Numbered from the stretch's first letter, positions 32,182-43,253 are shown. The stretch is 64,000 nt of DNA from Shinisaurus crocodilurus (GCA_021292165.1 JAHFWL010000425.1:83860-147859), one strand, 5' to 3'. The notes: generated from the sequence alone by a model not told the origin. Numbers and translations are program-made.

Positions 32182-33028
32182 GTCTCCTTCCAGAATCACT
32201 CTAAGTCCCACTGTATGGACATTGGGTGTTTTTGAGGTACCAACCCAAGCATGATCATTTTGTGTAAACTACTGTATGAGCACATACATGTGGCCAAACA
32301 GAGTGAGCTCTCTTACCCTGGAGCAAATGGATCATCTGTACAATCCTACTGAATAGTACGGAGCATTTTCTGCCATAACGTGCATAGATGTGTGGTCAAA
32401 TGGTTGTCTGTACAGGATCTATGAAATGCAAACCAAGGGCATCAGAAATGGGTTAATAACAAGATAACTATTTGCAAGAGAAACTTTGCCCAGAGACAGT
32501 ACTTAAATAGTGAAGTTATATGAGTTAGAAATGTGCTTAAATATCTGTGAACTTGGACTTTATTAGCAGGGACAGGAGAAAATAAGACTAACCACATCCC
32601 TACGAATGTCTTGCTTATGGGACCTAGTTAGTTGTTGGGGTGTTAGTTGGTTATCCCTCCTAATGCTCTTCTGAGCCTTACTGGCCCTTGAAAACTGGCT
32701 AGAATTCCCCTGGAGCACTCTTTCATATTAAGGGGCAGGATTTAGCTGTTCGCATATAAATTCTTTGCTCTTACCTTGGGTGTGTGTTTAGCTTATTGCT
32801 GGTGAAATAAATTCTCCTCTTCATGGTGTGTTAACCATATTTGTGCTCGAGGGTTACATTTTATCTAGACTTCAGTTTGGTTTTCACATGGTTTCTGGGA
32901 ATTCAGCTTTCACCGTTCCCATTATTTCAGTCAGTCCCTGACACATGTCATTCTAATTTCTCATTTGAGCAGGAGATTTCCTTTAAGCACATGCAAATGA
33001 ACACTGTCAAGTACCGAAGTTGATCTAA
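32182..33028. other. Non-coding stretch, nothing recognised
   Basis: No repeat family or exon supported. Confidence 0.4.
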
Positions 33029-33029
33029 C

Positions 33030-33101
33030 AGTGCAATCCTATGCACACTTACTTGGGAGTGAGCGCTTAATGGGACTTACTTCTGGGATTGCACTGTAAA
33101 A
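33030..33101. repeat. Palindromic MITE, TGCAATCCTA family, near complete
   Basis: AGTGCAATCCTATGCACACT ... ATGGGACTTACTTCTGGGAT ... TGCACT: inverted ends AGTGCAATCC / GGGATTGCACT around a TTACTTGGGAGTGAG / TGGGACTTACTT centre. Confidence 0.7.
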
Positions 33102-33727
33102 TAGCATCCAGAACCCAATCTAAATAAGAGAACAAATGTCCTTCAAATAATTTTAGACCAGTCATGAGGTGGTAATTCTGCTTGATGAAATCATGCTTGA
33201 TTGAGACTAAGAAGGGATTCGGGACCCTGTCCCTGATCATAAATGCATTAGTTGGAATGAGGGGCCCAAACACACTTGCTCATATTGTTGCTCCATGCAG
33301 AGAGCATTAATGTGTAACAGTCTATTAGCCTGTGCAATTGCCCATATATGTGCAGTGCCTACCTACATGTCAGCGTGTCCATCCACCACCCACCTGGGTC
33401 ATACAACAATTATGGTCCAGGCACTGAGGAGGCACATGACTGAGATCAGGAGCAAAGCATCCGTTTGTCCCAGGGCAAGACACTCAAGAAAGCAACCAAG
33501 GAACTGGAGCCTTGCATGAGTATTAGAAGCTGGCACAGAGACAATCATTCTGTCAGAAGCTGCTGTTTCTCGACTATGGGCTTAAATCTCACTCCAGGAC
33601 TTTCAAAGAATCTTAACTTTCATAAAGAGGTGGATCCCAAGCTACCAAATGGGTGTGCATCCCTGCCTCTGAAACCGCAAACCTATCCTATTGGCAGTGA
33701 TGGTTTCCCCTGGTACTATTTACGTTA
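33102..33727. other. Non-coding stretch, nothing recognised
   Basis: No repeat family or exon supported. Confidence 0.4.
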
Positions 33728-33885
33728 AAAATGCAGCTCTGGGGACCCGGAAGAACCTTTCCCCAGCTCCTCTCGCGGGAGTTAGGCCAAGCCGGGGGAA
33801 GGTAAGTCGCGCGGAGCTCGGGGGGCAAGCAGGGCAAGTTTGCCCCGCTTTTACACCCCCCCATCAAGTTCCACGCACATCCCTA
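33728..33885. repeat. Unnamed GC-rich element, copy 2
   Basis: Second copy of the 29753-29906 repeat, directly abutting the L2 RT fragment. Contains CGCGCGGAGCTCGGGGG and ends GCACATCCCTA. Confidence 0.6.
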
Positions 33886-33887
33886 CC

Positions 33888-34330
33888 ATACTGAGACTGA
33901 ATTCTGGCAAGATGGAAGCCCTGTGGGTGAGTGGTTCCCAAGTCCGGGAGATAGGCTCATTGCCTGTTCTGGACAGGGCTGCACTCCCTTTGAAAGATCA
34001 GGTTCATAGACTGGGGGTACTCCTAGATCCATCATTGTCACTGGAGTCCCAAGTGACTGCGGCGGCTCAGAGTGCCTTTTACCATCTTCAATTGGTTCAC
34101 CAGCTACAGCCTCTCCTGGACAGGGATAGCTTGGCCATAGTGATACAGGCGGCACTAGTAATCTCAAGACTGGATTACTGCAATGCACTCTATGTGGGGC
34201 TGCCATTAAGGCTGCTCCGGAAGCTGGAGCTAGTGCAGAATACAGCAGCTCAGCTATTGTTGGGAGCTGCCCCTTTTCAGCATGCAACTCCTTTGCTGAA
34301 GGAACTGCACCAGCTAGACCATTCCCTGAG
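33888..34330 (+). pseudogene. L2 LINE reverse transcriptase, C-terminal fragment
   Basis: The product would be the thumb and distal part of L2 reverse transcriptase. The frame reads RLNSGKMEALWV, then LPLKDQVHRLGVLLDPSL, SRLDYCNALYVGLP and LELVQNTAAQLLLGA in the order found in L2 ORF2 after the catalytic YADD block. The YADD block and everything N-terminal is missing: the fragment begins right after the GC-rich repeat at 33885. The L2-like reading ends near 34325 (KELHQLDHSL); the rest of that frame is unrelated. No start codon of its own. Frame largely open but incomplete, so non-functional. Confidence 0.9.
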
Positions 34331-35437
34331 CAGAGTTCTACTTAGAATGCCTCCACCGGTGGAAAAGGAGGAAAGGAATCTTTGCCAGTACCCCCTTTGT
34401 TCAGCAGCCCATAGCACCATCTACCTTTCTGTTTTGGAGGGTCCACCAACCCCCTGGAGCAGATTTTCTGGAGGGGAACAGGGGGCTGCAGGGGGAGGGG
34501 GGAATTAATGAAGACTGCCTCCTTTCCATTTCCACCAGTGGAAAGGCTTTGCTGTGCAAAAGGACAATGGACAAAAGGAACCCTTCCATCTTCTGCAGAA
34601 GGAAGACCCTGGGTCCAAGCCTTTGTGTGTATTTAAGTACGGTACATAAATGCATATTTAAAAGGCAAAAAAAACCAAAAACCAAAAACACCTACGACAA
34701 TGACAAACCCACACCATTTTAAAAAATCGGTCCTGAGTTCCACTGAATTAAGTGGGACTTCCCAGTACTGTAATATGTTTAGAGTTGAGGTGGTAAAACA
34801 GTAACTTAAAAGTTTCTAGATTTTGCTTGTTTTTCAGCATTATCTCTTATTCTACTGGGATAGTTTTCCAGTGAAGAAAACTAGTTCATCCATATAGAAC
34901 CTCAAATGATTTCCCTCCCAGAACAGTACTACAGCAGCAAACTCTGAAGAAGAGACGTCATTTCCATAAATTTTCATTGGGCCCCCTGCTCTGATTCTAA
35001 TCATGGTCTGCAACAATGATTAGGATGTGCAAAGGCATTTGGTTAGCTTTTCTTTTTGTTTTCTAGCCTGACCTTCTTCCAAGGAGCTCAGTACTGCATA
35101 TGTGCAGTTTTCTAGTTTTAGGCTGAGAGAGACAGTCACTGACACAAGGTGACTCCTGTGAGTTTCATGGCTGAGCCATTTTGTCAGGGTTGGGTGGTGG
35201 TGATGGAGCAACAGTCTGATGTGAGCCAGAGTCAGGAACCAGGAGCCATGGGACAAGCCAGTAGTCAGGACCAGTGGTGTAGTGGAGCCGAGGCTTGCAG
35301 GGTCAAAGTGCCAGGATGTTTTGATTGGCAGGGATGATGACATCATCTGCCACCCCTGTCAGAGTTCCTTGTTCCCTCTGAGCTTAGCTGTGACCTTCAC
35401 AGTAGCTGGGTGAGTGACATGGATTTTCCCAACAACA
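34331..35437. other. Non-coding stretch, nothing recognised
   Basis: A short MITE-like TGAATTAAGTGGGACTTCCC occurs at 34744-34764. No exon supported. Confidence 0.4.
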
Positions 35438-35468
<31 letters not shown>

Positions 35469-35479
35469 CACACACACAT
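35438..35479. repeat. (GT)n-TA-(CA)n self-complementary microsatellite
   Basis: GT run to 35465, then ATACACACACACATA: the right part is complementary to the left, so the tract can fold into a cruciform as well as Z-DNA. Confidence 0.9.
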
Positions 35480-37222
35480 ATGTATCACAGAGTTGCCTCC
35501 ATTTTTGAACTCTCTTTGGGAGTGTAGCTATGGAGACTGTCATGATGAGCAGTTGCACTTCAAAATTTACCACGACACCAGGTGCACAGTCAGGAGGACT
35601 GAAAAGCAAGTCAGGAGGCAGGATTGAGGAGAAGCCAAAGGTCAGGACCCAAGACTAATCCAGAATCACACCAGAGCTCAGGAAGGCCTTGTTGCTTCCT
35701 GATGCAAGGCTTACCTGGAACAGGAAGCCCTATTATACTCCTTCCAGGTCAGGAGGATCCAATGGCCAGGCTTGGTGGGCAGAGTCAGTCCAGCACCTGT
35801 GGTTCACCACATGGGGCAGCTGTCCACAGACCACAGTAGCTCCTGACAGATATGAACCAAGTATCCTCAGTCTATCACCAACCCTTTAGCTACTATACCT
35901 CACAGGCCTAAGCCCACCTTCCTCATCAGCTGAGCATGCCAGAGAATTTCTGTTTATACACCTGCCATGTTTTACATACAAATTAAACATAAATATTCTG
36001 ATAGCAGGTATGTCTAAAATTTGCCAGTTACACAACATATAATGCATTTGCATTGCACTACTGTTTAGGAACAACAAATGTTTTTGTGGCTTTAAAAAAG
36101 AGGGTCACAAGATAGCTCATTTGCTTGTCTGTTTCCTAAAGACCCCTGTCAACATGGGACTTGGCACGCCAAGATTAATGGAAGCATAATGCAGGTCTAT
36201 GTCAGTTCCATTTTAATTCTCATCTGTATTTTGCATGGAAGGTGTCACTTTGATGTAAAATATGGAAGCTGACACTTTGTCACTGCTGTCAGGCACAAAG
36301 CATTGTGGGAGATCCAACTAGAGCTAGGCCATGTAGTCGTTTTATTTTTGAAAATATCTTCCTGCAGCAAATTAACTTTTATTAACCTGTCAGACACTCT
36401 TCCTGTATCTGCTTTCTCCTGATGCTCCGTTTGAGAAATGTTTTCCTTGGCATTGGCTTCAACCCATATTTCATGGACACATTGTGATGGCATAGATGGA
36501 CAGCCATGGTGAACCTGGAATATTATTCACACGCTACAAGACATGTAGCAGTCTCTGGTCCTGAAGCCCACCCCTCCCTGATCCAATGCAGCTGAAAACT
36601 GCAGTCCTACAGACAGACTGAAAATGCCCACACACACACGTACAGACATACATTGGCTGAAAACTGGATAGATTGGCATGCTTCATGTATCATTGGCAGC
36701 AGAGAAAACATCTGTGCTAAGTCTGCTGTTATTTGTCACTGATTTCCCCATTCTTCTCACTGCCTTGATCCATGCCGTCCTCTGTATCGTGTCTTTTGAC
36801 ACATTCATGAGCAATTTATCTGGAACACATTTCAAAATGTTCATGCACTGTGGAACTATATATGTATATCACTTACTGCTTTCTGGGTCTTTCCATCACA
36901 ACAGACTTAGCATAGGTGTTCATGATACATGAACTATGCCAGTCTACCCAGTTGTTTTACTGTTTACGCTGTAAAAACTCATTGCACAGATGCTGCAAAA
37001 CACCGATGCACAGTCATTTGTGTTCCTACTTCCTTCCCTTATCATAATGCCTCTTGGAATAGTTTCTGCCAGCAGTCACACTAAGCCTGAGAGATGCGCA
37101 GATTGACACATGCACAGGAGGAAGAGGAGGAGGAACCATAGGTCAGGTGCTCTGACTTGTTCAGAGGGGAGCATTGAGGCCCGGTTTATACATGCAGCTA
37201 TTATGAGTGTCATGTGGCATTC

Positions 37223-37228
<6 letters not shown>
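35480..37228. other. Non-coding stretch with one unclassified repeat
   Basis: 35519-35547 matches 15336-15364 in inverted orientation. 36080-36300 is unique and repeat-free. No exon supported. Confidence 0.35.

Positions 37229-37257
<29 letters not shown>
37229..37257. repeat. (GT)n microsatellite
   Basis: Fourteen GT steps. Confidence 0.95.
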
Positions 37258-37258
<1 letters not shown>

Positions 37259-37275
37259 CTTGCACATCCACTTCC

Positions 37276-37543
37276 TTTTTTTTTTTTAATTAAATTTTTA
37301 GTTTTTCACATCTTACAACTACTAATGAATACAACAACAAAAAATACAACATAAACATTGTGCAACCCCCCACCTCTTGGGACCAAGTTATATTTCTCAC
37401 CCCAATTTTTTTTTTTTTTGGTGTATATATACAAGATATTATTCTATATTCCAAAAATATAACAAATCTTGACAAGATTTCCCTTTACCAACACATAATC
37501 CAAAAATTTGCCCCAAATGTTCACAAAGGTGTCTTTTTGCTCC
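37276..37543 (-). mobile_element. L1 3' UTR fragment with polyA tail
   Basis: A poly-T stretch at 37276-37287 (polyA on the minus strand) and flanking TCCACTTCC (37267-37275 and 37544-37552) show a target-primed, heavily 5'-truncated L1-type insertion. Interior ATACAACAACAAAAAATACA-like sequence resembles the 49-kb copy. Confidence 0.75.
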
Positions 37544-37552
37544 TCCACTTCC

Positions 37553-37705
37553 AATATCACTGATGTAATTATGGGACTAAATTCTGAGATTTAGGAACAA
37601 TCCCTATTCAACAAGAAGCATGTCCTGCTGTGGGATTGTACAGCTACCATCATTGTTTGGGGGTGATAGTAGCTGTGTCACTTGTACTGAACCTGTGGGT
37701 CCAGA
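37553..37705. other. Short non-coding spacer
   Basis: Nothing recognised. Confidence 0.4.
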
Positions 37706-37838
37706 GATGGGGGGATGTGTGGCACTCTAGCTGTTGTGGGACTGCAGCTTCCCTCCCCCTCCCCATTGGCTATGCTGTCTAGGGCTGATGGGAGTTGCAG
37801 TCCAACAACATCTGGAGGGCCACACATTCCCCACCACC
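37706..37838. mobile_element. Palindromic MITE, CTCCAGATGT family
   Basis: GGGGGATGTGTGGC on the left and GGCCACACATTCCCC on the right, inner arms GTTGTGGGACTGCAGCTT and GGGAGTTGCAGTCCAACAAC. Confidence 0.75.
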
Positions 37839-37971
37839 ATGCTTGTCCATGTGGACTATCAGAGATCAGCATGGGAATGATCGCCCTGAATGTATGAACA
37901 CTTGGTGATCAACCCTCCGATTCAGAGCACCGATGAGCCACAAAAAGACATGATGTCTGAGAGCACTTATG

Positions 37972-38195
37972 TTAAGAACATAAGGAGAGCCCTGCTCGAT
38001 CAGATCAAGCATCCAACTTGTCCAGCATTCTGTTCACACAGTGGCCAACCAACTGCCTGCAGGAAACCCACAAGCAGGACATGAGTGTGACAGCACCCTC
38101 CCACCCATGTTCCACAGCAACTGATGTACATAGGCATCCTGCCTCTGATACTGGAGGTAGCATGTAGCTATCAGGACTAGCCACTGGTAGCCTTA
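37972..38195 (-). repeat. Interspersed reptile repeat ending CTTATGTTCTT
   Basis: AAGAACATAAGGAGAGCCCT, GTGGCCAACCAACTGCC and CATCCTGCCTCTGATACTGG; minus-strand copy of the 28640-28905 family. Confidence 0.7.
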
Positions 38196-39004
38196 TCTTA
38201 AGAGCCAGGCTATAATTACCCAGTGCTCCATGCCCTCTTCTTTTCAGGCACAGCTCAAATTTATTTTGACTCCCATTCTGATGAAATTACCACAAAAAAA
38301 CCTACAAGGACACCCAGCAGATCCACAGAAATGAAGCTTCTGCCGTCTACAAGGCCAGACAACGACCTTAAGGTTATTTACAAAAAAAAGAAAGAAAGAA
38401 AAAGCTGGCATCACGGGCCCTGTTGGCCATCTCTGTTAGTACTCGTTAGATTGCCTTGACACCTCTGAGGGTGCATCTGGGGAGAAAGCTGGTATCAACA
38501 GACTTCCTTTGGCTGAATAACCTTTTCTTCTTTGGTTTCTCGGGTTGAGGGAAGGAATCTAGGCCATCACCCTGTATTTACATCAAATTAACCAGTCACC
38601 TTCAAACTCCTTCTCACTGTATTCCCCTGACTGTTTTACCTTTAACTAGAGCCAATGACCTGGTTTGCATGACATGATAGTCCACCATGGGTAACCAGCC
38701 ATGGTGGGTTGTCGTGTCACCCAAACCCAGTGCGGTTTCTGCAGGGTGGCTTATTTTTCACTAACAAGCCACCCTGAGAACCCATGCCTTGTTCCAGGGC
38801 TTGTTTGACCCACAATGGGTTGTTGTGTTGTCTGAACCCGGTAGGGCGATTTTATCATGGGTTGTTGGGAACAGCTACAGAGCTGCTCGGTAAGAGCAGC
38901 AAAAACCCCTGCTGCTCACTTTTGCGATCTTGCCAGTGACTGCCCTGCCACCGATGCCGAAACGGCACTTTGGAAGGACCATCACTCTCCCCCACCCCCA
39001 CCCC
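38196..39004. other. Non-coding stretch, nothing recognised
   Basis: Pieces such as CATGGTGGGTTGTCGTGTCA and CACAATGGGTTGTTGTGTTG (38699 and 38811) form a weak local repeat. No exon. Confidence 0.35.
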
Positions 39005-39095
39005 GAGCCTCAGAAAAGCACAACTGGGGTCATATTTTTTATTTTGTCAGCCCCTGAAAATTGTGGATTTAAAATAAAAATAAAAATTGTCGGCC
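39005..39095 (+). repeat. Short unclassified repeat
   Basis: AGCCTCAGAAAAGCACAACT ... TTTTGTCAGCCCCTGAAAAT recurs in inverted orientation at 41440-41515. Confidence 0.55.
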
Positions 39096-39110
39096 CTTTG
39101 CAGGTGCACA

Positions 39111-39426
39111 AAACATCGAAAACTGGGAAGCTCTGGCCCATGAACGATCTAAATGGAGGTTGGCCTTTCACAAAGGCTCCATGGACTTTGAAGAAGCCCG
39201 AGTGCAAGGTGAAAGGGAGAAACGTGCTAGGCAAAAAGCACATCAAACGAATCCTTTACAGGACCATCTTCCATCTGGTAACCTGTGTCCTCACTGTGGG
39301 AAGCTGTGTGGATCTAGAATTGGCCTCCACAGTCACTTATGGACCCATCGCTAGAGTCTACACAATCTTCTTTAGAATTTCCTCCTTTTATCCTGGAAGA
39401 CAATCTTACTCGGTCAGAGTGATCGC

Positions 39427-39468
<42 letters not shown>
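39111..39468 (+). mobile_element. 3' end of the APE-type LINE seen at 60.6-63.9 kb
   Basis: From AACATCGAAAACTGGGA to CGGTCAGAGTGATCGCATGA this is colinear with 63583-63905. It codes for the C-terminus of the LINE protein with an intact cysteine/histidine finger (CPHCGKLC then H-x-H spacing near 39285-39350; TAG stop at about 39352) and ends in an ATG/TGATGA repeat tail (39427-39468). It is a 5'-truncated copy. Confidence 0.85.
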
Positions 39469-39499
39469 GTGACAGCTATCCAACACAAGGTGAGAGCAC

Positions 39500-40159
39500 A
39501 TATAGGCTAATTTGCACACAGTTGCCAGGGACCAAGTGCCTAGCTGTCAATGGAAAAGCACCAGTAAAGGGCAAAAAAGTGGAGCAAGAAGGTACACCAA
39601 AAGGGGGTGAGGATATTATCACCCCCTTGGCAATCCTCTTGATTTTAAGGGTTGAACGGACAGTTCTCAGCACCCTCCACCTTTTCAACACTTCCCCAGG
39701 TCTGCAGCTACTCCAGAAAGGGGAGATATTAACTCCCCGCCCCCCACTTTCGGAGCAGTTACTGCAGGTGTACAAATTCCCCCTCCGTTTACTTCCCAGC
39801 CATGAAATCTGCGTACCGGTATATTTCTTTCTGCAGTGTTCTTTGAACTGTCAGGGAACCGCAGTAAGTAACTGCAGCAGTAAGTGCTCCAAAACGGAGC
39901 CGCATAAAGGTGGGCGGGGGGACATCTCCCCTTTCTGGAGTAGCTGCGGACTTGGGGAACTGTTGAAAAGGTGGAGGGCACTGAGAGAGCTGACAGTTCA
40001 ACCCTTAAAATCGAGAGGATCACATTGCTAAGTGGGTGATATTGCTGTGTCACCCCCTTTTGGTGCACCTACTTTCCCTGCTTCCCCGCTGTTTACCAGT
40101 GCTCTTCAATTGACAGCTAGGCAAATGACAGCTGGCAACTGTGCGCAAGTTAGCCTATA
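39500..40159. mobile_element. Foldback element with about 270-bp inverted arms
   Basis: Left arm 39501-39767 and right arm 39872-40159 are inverted repeats with roughly 80 percent similarity by eye, meeting at CTGCAG. Shared landmarks: TATAGGCTAA at the ends, CACAGTTGCCAG, GCCTAGCTGTCAAT, CACCAAAAGGGGGTGA, GATTTTAAGGGTTGAAC, CCCTCCACCTTTTCAACA and GCAGCTACTCCAGAAAGGGG. The loop is about 104 bp. No coding capacity. A mariner MITE has inserted at the TA forming its right end. Confidence 0.85.
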
Positions 40160-40408
40160 CAGTAATACCTTGGACTGCAAGCATAATTCGTTCCGGAACT
40201 GTGCTTGTAATCCAAAACACTCTTATATCAAAGTGAGTCTCTGGCGGGCGTGAGCGGGGCCGATTTCGGCCCGCTACACCCGCTCGAGGCGAGCGGTTAC
40301 ATCCCTACACTACTTGTATTGCAAGATGTCGCTTGTTTATCAAGTCAAATTTTATTTTAAAAAAATTGCTTGTCTTGCAAAACGCTCTCAGACCAAGTTA
40401 CTTGCAAT
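40160..40408 (+). mobile_element. Tc1/mariner MITE, type 2 core, copy C (right end missing)
   Basis: Preceded by TA (40158-40159). Left end CAGTAATACCTTGGACTG; the copy stops at CTTGCAAT, lacking its last 16 bases, and is fused directly to copy D. Core of type 2 (GGGCCGATTTCGGCCC). Confidence 0.9.
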
Positions 40409-40671
40409 CAGTAATACCTTGAATTGCAAGCATAATTCGTTCCGGAACCGTGCTTGTAATCCAAAACACTCTTATATCAAAGCGAGTCTCTGGCAGGCGT
40501 GAGCAGGGCCGATTTCGGCCCACTACGCCCGCTCGAGGCGAGCAGTTACATCCCTACGACTTGTATTGCAAGACGTCGCTTGTTTATCAAGTCAAAATTT
40601 ATAAAAAAATATATATGCTTGTCTTGCAAAACGCTCTCAGACCAAGTTACTTGCAATCCAAGGTATTACTG
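40409..40671 (+). mobile_element. Tc1/mariner MITE, type 2 core, copy D
   Basis: Left end CAGTAATACCTTGAATTG, right end CAATCCAAGGTATTACTG followed by TA (40672-40673). In tandem, same orientation, with copy C. Confidence 0.92.
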
Positions 40672-40679
40672 TATTACTG

Positions 40680-41439
40680 TATGCAGTCTCACCTTGTCTT
40701 CCCTTTGACAGCTGAAACAGACAAGGGAATTGACCAGGCAAGACTACGGTGAAGGTTTGCGAGGAAGAACAGAGCCTTCGCATGAGTGAGATGGAAGATT
40801 TAAAATCCTATTCCCGTGTGCAGACGCCCATAAATCCACACACAGAAGTTCAGATCTGTCTCTCCCACTCCCAGCGCAGCTTTCCAGCATATCGGATGTC
40901 AGCCAGCTCAGCTTCCTCCTGTTTGCAGATTCCAGTGGTAAGGAAATAACTCTGTAAACTCCACAGGTCTATTTACTACCTGTTTATTTACTTAACAAAG
41001 CTTATTCTACAGAGTATACATTTCCATGTGCAGAGTACAATGCATAGCAAGCATTTAATCCAGTGGAGCAAGTTGAGCTTCACTCCACTCAGCACAGACA
41101 TTACATGATTGCATTTAGTCCAGCAAGCACTAGTCAGAAGACAAGAGAGTGAAGAAGAAAGAACAGTTCAACATCTCTCCAAAATGGCTACAGACAGAGA
41201 AACAAGTCAGTATGTCATCAGAACATACAAACCACGTGACCAGCTCGTATTTCTTTCACACCTACTTTTCCCATGAGAAACACACAGGAAGTAGGAGACA
41301 AAACATAACTTGTTTACCAGCCATTCGGTTCCTTTCATTTGTAAACAATGTGCCACAGCTGGTGATTGTGATACATGTCACAACATACGGTAAGTGCGCA
41401 CTTGCGAGGGACCGACAACAACAAGAATAATTTTTTAAA
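40680..41439. other. Non-coding stretch, nothing recognised
   Basis: No exon or repeat family supported. Confidence 0.4.
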
Positions 41440-41515
41440 AGCTTAATTTTTAGGGGCTGGGGGGAAAAACACACAACCCCAGTTGTGCTTTTTTGAGGCT
41501 TCAAAAAATTGAAAA
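41440..41515 (-). repeat. Short unclassified repeat, second copy
   Basis: TTTTTAGGGGCTGG ... CCCCAGTTGTGCTTTTTTGA is the reverse complement of the 39005-39095 unit. Confidence 0.55.
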
Positions 41516-42547
41516 CAAAATGACGGTGAATGAAAAATGGTAGCAATCAGAGTGGGGAGGGGGAAGACAAGATGTGTTCTGCCATGGAGGACACTGGGAC
41601 ATGTGCTGGAACCGGCTGGAGGACTGAGGGGGAAAGAGGGGGAGAACAACCCATGGTGAGCCTGATCGTCCAGTGGGCACATTGTGGGCTGTTCAGTGAA
41701 CAACAACCAACCTGCCGTGGCTTATTCGCAGGGTTGCTTACCATGACATGCAGGCCCACCCAATGTGCGTTTCCGTCGTCGTCTGTGCAGGTTTCTGCCA
41801 TTTTCCTGTGGGAGTGTATTCAGGATACAAATACACTTAATGATCCAAGCGGCATTCTGAGCACTAAAGAGGAGAATACATAGATAAAACTTTTGCAGAA
41901 GCAGAAGCCTTTTTATGCCAAAGCATTCAGACATTCTCCCATTTTTCTTGACAAAGACAGAGGAGCACTGTCAAAATGCTTCTAAGAACCATTTCCGTGC
42001 CTCTGCATCTATCTGTCGATCTGCTCCCTTTTCTTCCTCTCCATCCCAGCACTTCCTTGCCTGCTATATATAGACCCATTGCTTTCATGATTTATATTGT
42101 CACTTTGCATCCTCTCTCGCTAAAAAAAATATCCAGGTTATTCACAGTTTGGGCTGGTTTTTAGAATACCTGGATGGATGAGAAAGAGTGAGTGGGACTG
42201 GCACCTGATTGTGACCACTATAGATCCCAGCCCATACACATCTTTTTTTTTGGGGGGGGGTCTGATTGGAAATCATGGGAACCAGGAGAAGGATACAACC
42301 ATGGAATTGGTCAATTTGCAGAACAGGTCTGTTAAGAGCTGGGGGCATACAGCAGAGTAGCCAGCATCTTCCATTTGGTATCATTTTTTTTTTGGTTGCC
42401 TCTTGGGGAAAAATCATGACCTGTATGATTCCAAAGCCTGTCACTAGATACAAGCATTTCTCTACATTTGACAGATATTGTTTGGCCCATACAGTGGGGG
42501 CTGAGCTGCTTTTCACTATGAAAGAATCTGGTGCAGAAGCTACCATT
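41516..42547. other. Non-coding stretch, nothing recognised
   Basis: No exon or repeat family supported; T and G homopolymers at 42243-42259. Confidence 0.4.
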
Positions 42548-43089
42548 AGGGATATGAAATAGGGAGGAATGAGTAAGCATGATCATATAACTCTGCGACT
42601 GTGGATTCCGCAGCAGACCGGCTTTTTCTGAGTCACATGGATTCTGCTGACATAGATTCATAGATTGGAAGGGGCCTACAAGGCCATCGAGTCCAACCCC
42701 CTGCTCAATGCAGGAAACTAGAGGAGGGGTCTCCCATCCAAGTAATAACCAGGCCTGACCCTGCTTAGCTTTCCACGTTCAGACAAGCTGAGCCAGTGTG
42801 AGCCATGCAGACCAGTTTTTGTTTGTGTGTGTGTGTGTGTGGGGGGATTTGCACTAATGTGCATTAGTGTAAGCCTGGATTAGTGTTAATGTGCATTTGC
42901 ATGAGTCTGCATTAGCATTAGTGTGCAAGGGCCCATTGGCACTAATGTGCACTTGTGCTTATGCACTAATGCAGAATGAAATTCCGATTTGAAAAATTTG
43001 ATTCTGTCAATGAGCAGATGGCGGGAATGAAAGATGCCTGATAATCCCAGAAACACTGATGGAATGGATTTAACAAAATCTATACATCC
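42548..43089. repeat. Unnamed MITE-like element, copy 1, split by a 5S SINE
   Basis: Starts AGGGATATGAAATAGG and ends AAAATCTATACATCCT. Shared with 51374-51669: CCGCAGCAGACCGGCTTTTT, GAGTCACATGGATTC and, after the SINE, TCAATGAGCAGATGG ... AACACTGATGGAA. It also has an expanded CTAATGTGCATTAGTG-type internal repeat (42850-42970). Confidence 0.7.
42652..42807 (-). mobile_element. 5S rRNA-derived SINE with CR1 3' tail, copy 2
   Basis: Minus-strand copy: 5S-like block GTCTCCCATCCAAGTAATAA ... CAGGCCTGACCCTGCTTAGC (42730-42770) and CR1-type tail TACAAGGCCATCGAGTCCAA with ATAGATTCATAGATT octamers at 42652-42666. Nested in the element of 42548-43089. Confidence 0.88.
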
Positions 43090-43250
43090 TCAGTTAGAGC
43101 ATGCAGTAATGGGAAAGAAGATGGACCGATGGACTTGCGTTGCCAAGAGGCAACGGTTCTTAGGATTCAGAATACGATCCTAAGAACACCAGTGGGTGAA
43201 AGCTAAAGGTTGTATTAAGCAAGAGTGAACTAACAGAGCAGAAAAGCAAA
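43090..43250. other. Short non-coding spacer
   Basis: Nothing recognised. Confidence 0.4.
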
Positions 43251-43253
43251 ATA

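Noticed and set aside
39427..39468. A stand-alone (ATG)n microsatellite
   Set aside because: It is the 3' tail of the truncated LINE copy, matching the TGATGA tail at 63909.
40160..40671. A CRISPR-like or satellite array, because of two direct repeats of about 250 bp
   Set aside because: They are two mariner MITEs with inverted ends and TA target duplications; the genome is eukaryotic and no spacers exist.
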